Under the pieces are notes generated by a model that saw only the letters and a program-made list of their open reading frames with translations, searched no databases and was not told the origin of the DNA. The position numbers were made by a program, and so were the translations under genes. This document shows positions 63,751 through 64,000 of a stretch of 64,000 bases of DNA, one piece after another; position 1 is the first letter of the stretch; each line of letters opens with the position of its first letter. The stretch covers positions 1,008,195,501 through 1,008,259,500 of the forward strand of contig CM028129.1 in the NCBI GenBank assembly GCA_016271365.2, given 5' to 3'. This DNA is from Neoceratodus forsteri (Eukaryota; Chordata; Ceratodontiformes; Ceratodontidae).

Positions 63751-64000
63751 ACTTTATCCCAACTTCAGAGACTCAGGCTCAGAGCCTGGCTCTTGAAGAG
63801 CTAGAATATGCAAGCCTGCATCCTTCTCAATCAGTGCTGGACATTTTAAAGGTTAGCAGGAAACCTGCTACTAGAAAGACTTATTTGGTGCATCTTAACA
63901 GTAGGCCTCTGGCCTACTACTCTCAAGGTACATTTGGCAGCTGTTTCTGCCTTCCTTTCTGCTGGTAAGGGCTCCTCCCTATCATCTCATCTAGTTTTCA
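63751..64000 (+). pseudogene. D12 tyrosine recombinase, first part
   Basis: LLKS then LEELEYASLHPSQSVLDILK and VSRKPATRKTY are readable up to about 63883. A deletion of the KWKRFSIW segment, present in D6, follows. The sequence resumes with LRPTTLKVHLAAVSAF-like codons in another frame to the window end. No catalytic box is reached. Confidence 0.78.

Larger units (their letters stand above)
59907..64000 (+). mobile_element. D12: DIRS-type element, family delta, 3' end outside window
   Basis: The left ITR, gag, RT, RH, MT and the start of YR match D6 throughout. Its left end CATGAAGTCTTGCTGTATTC is the delta terminus. It inserted into D3's YR gene. Its coding region is the best preserved in the window, with long open frames through RT and RH-MT. 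Confidence 0.88.

Noticed and set aside
1..64000. Endogenous retrovirus or LTR retrotransposon
   Set aside because: The RT-RH could suggest this, but there are no direct LTRs, no primer-binding site, no protease and no DDE integrase. Inverted ends, ICRs and a tyrosine recombinase point to DIRS.
40..64000. tRNA or rRNA genes
   Set aside because: I saw no cloverleaf-like A/B box combination or rRNA core sequence while reading; a dedicated scan could still find a degenerate tRNA-derived SINE.

Overview
This looks like a vertebrate nuclear genomic window made almost entirely of transposable elements; I see no host gene. The bulk is at least twelve copies (D1-D12) of DIRS-type tyrosine-recombinase retrotransposons. 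Each has or had the order gag, reverse transcriptase (RT), RNase H (RH), a methyltransferase-like domain (MT), tyrosine recombinase (YR), an internal complementary region (ICR) and a right inverted terminal repeat (ITR). The rest is CR1/L2-type LINE sequence, a hAT-like MITE, a long foldback element and a few unassigned pieces. Dense, heavily nested DIRS plus CR1 in a non-compact genome fits a large-genome amphibian. A caecilian would fit what I know of DIRS-rich genomes, but species is inference only. All coding regions are broken by stops, frameshifts, deletions or insertions.

Layout. 1-3122: 3' part of D1, whose right end abuts a CR1 fragment (3123-3440), then about 640 bp unassigned. 4085-8121: D2, the most decayed copy, cut inside its ICR by D3. 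D3 is the great container: its own sequence is at 8122-11126, 24911-25450 and 58666-59906, and the rest of 8122-59906 is later insertions. D3's first gap holds D4 (11127-17332 plus a 21-bp tail at 24890-24910), which contains D5 (17333-18950 and 24482-24889), which contains D6 (18951-24481). D3's second gap holds D7 (25451-31757 and 43117-43370) with D8 (about 31757-37879) and D9 (37880-43116) sitting side by side in D7's ICR. It also holds D10 (43371-46545 and 56331-58665), which contains D11 (46546-56330). D11 carries a 3.4-kb CR1/L2 LINE in its gag and a foldback element in its YR gene. D12 (59907 to the window end) is inserted in D3's YR gene.

Six terminal families are recognisable: alpha (D1, D7), beta (D2, D9), gamma (D3, D4, D5, D11), delta (D6, D12), epsilon (D8) and zeta (D10). 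In gamma, epsilon and zeta the ITR carries a TATA box followed 20-31 bp later by a conserved CAGTTC start-like motif, present in inverted form at the right end too. The ICRs are near-palindromes. Their centre shares a TTAC/GTAA inverted-repeat core across families.

The most interesting signal is where the insertions lie. D3 is in the ICR of D2, D8 and D9 are in the ICR of D7, D5 is in the terminal repeat of D4, and D10 is at the right edge of D7. This suggests the recombinases use circle-junction-like sequences of older copies as landing sites, which would build the nest. Boundaries are by eye and good to about 5-10 bp where ITRs could be compared, worse elsewhere.
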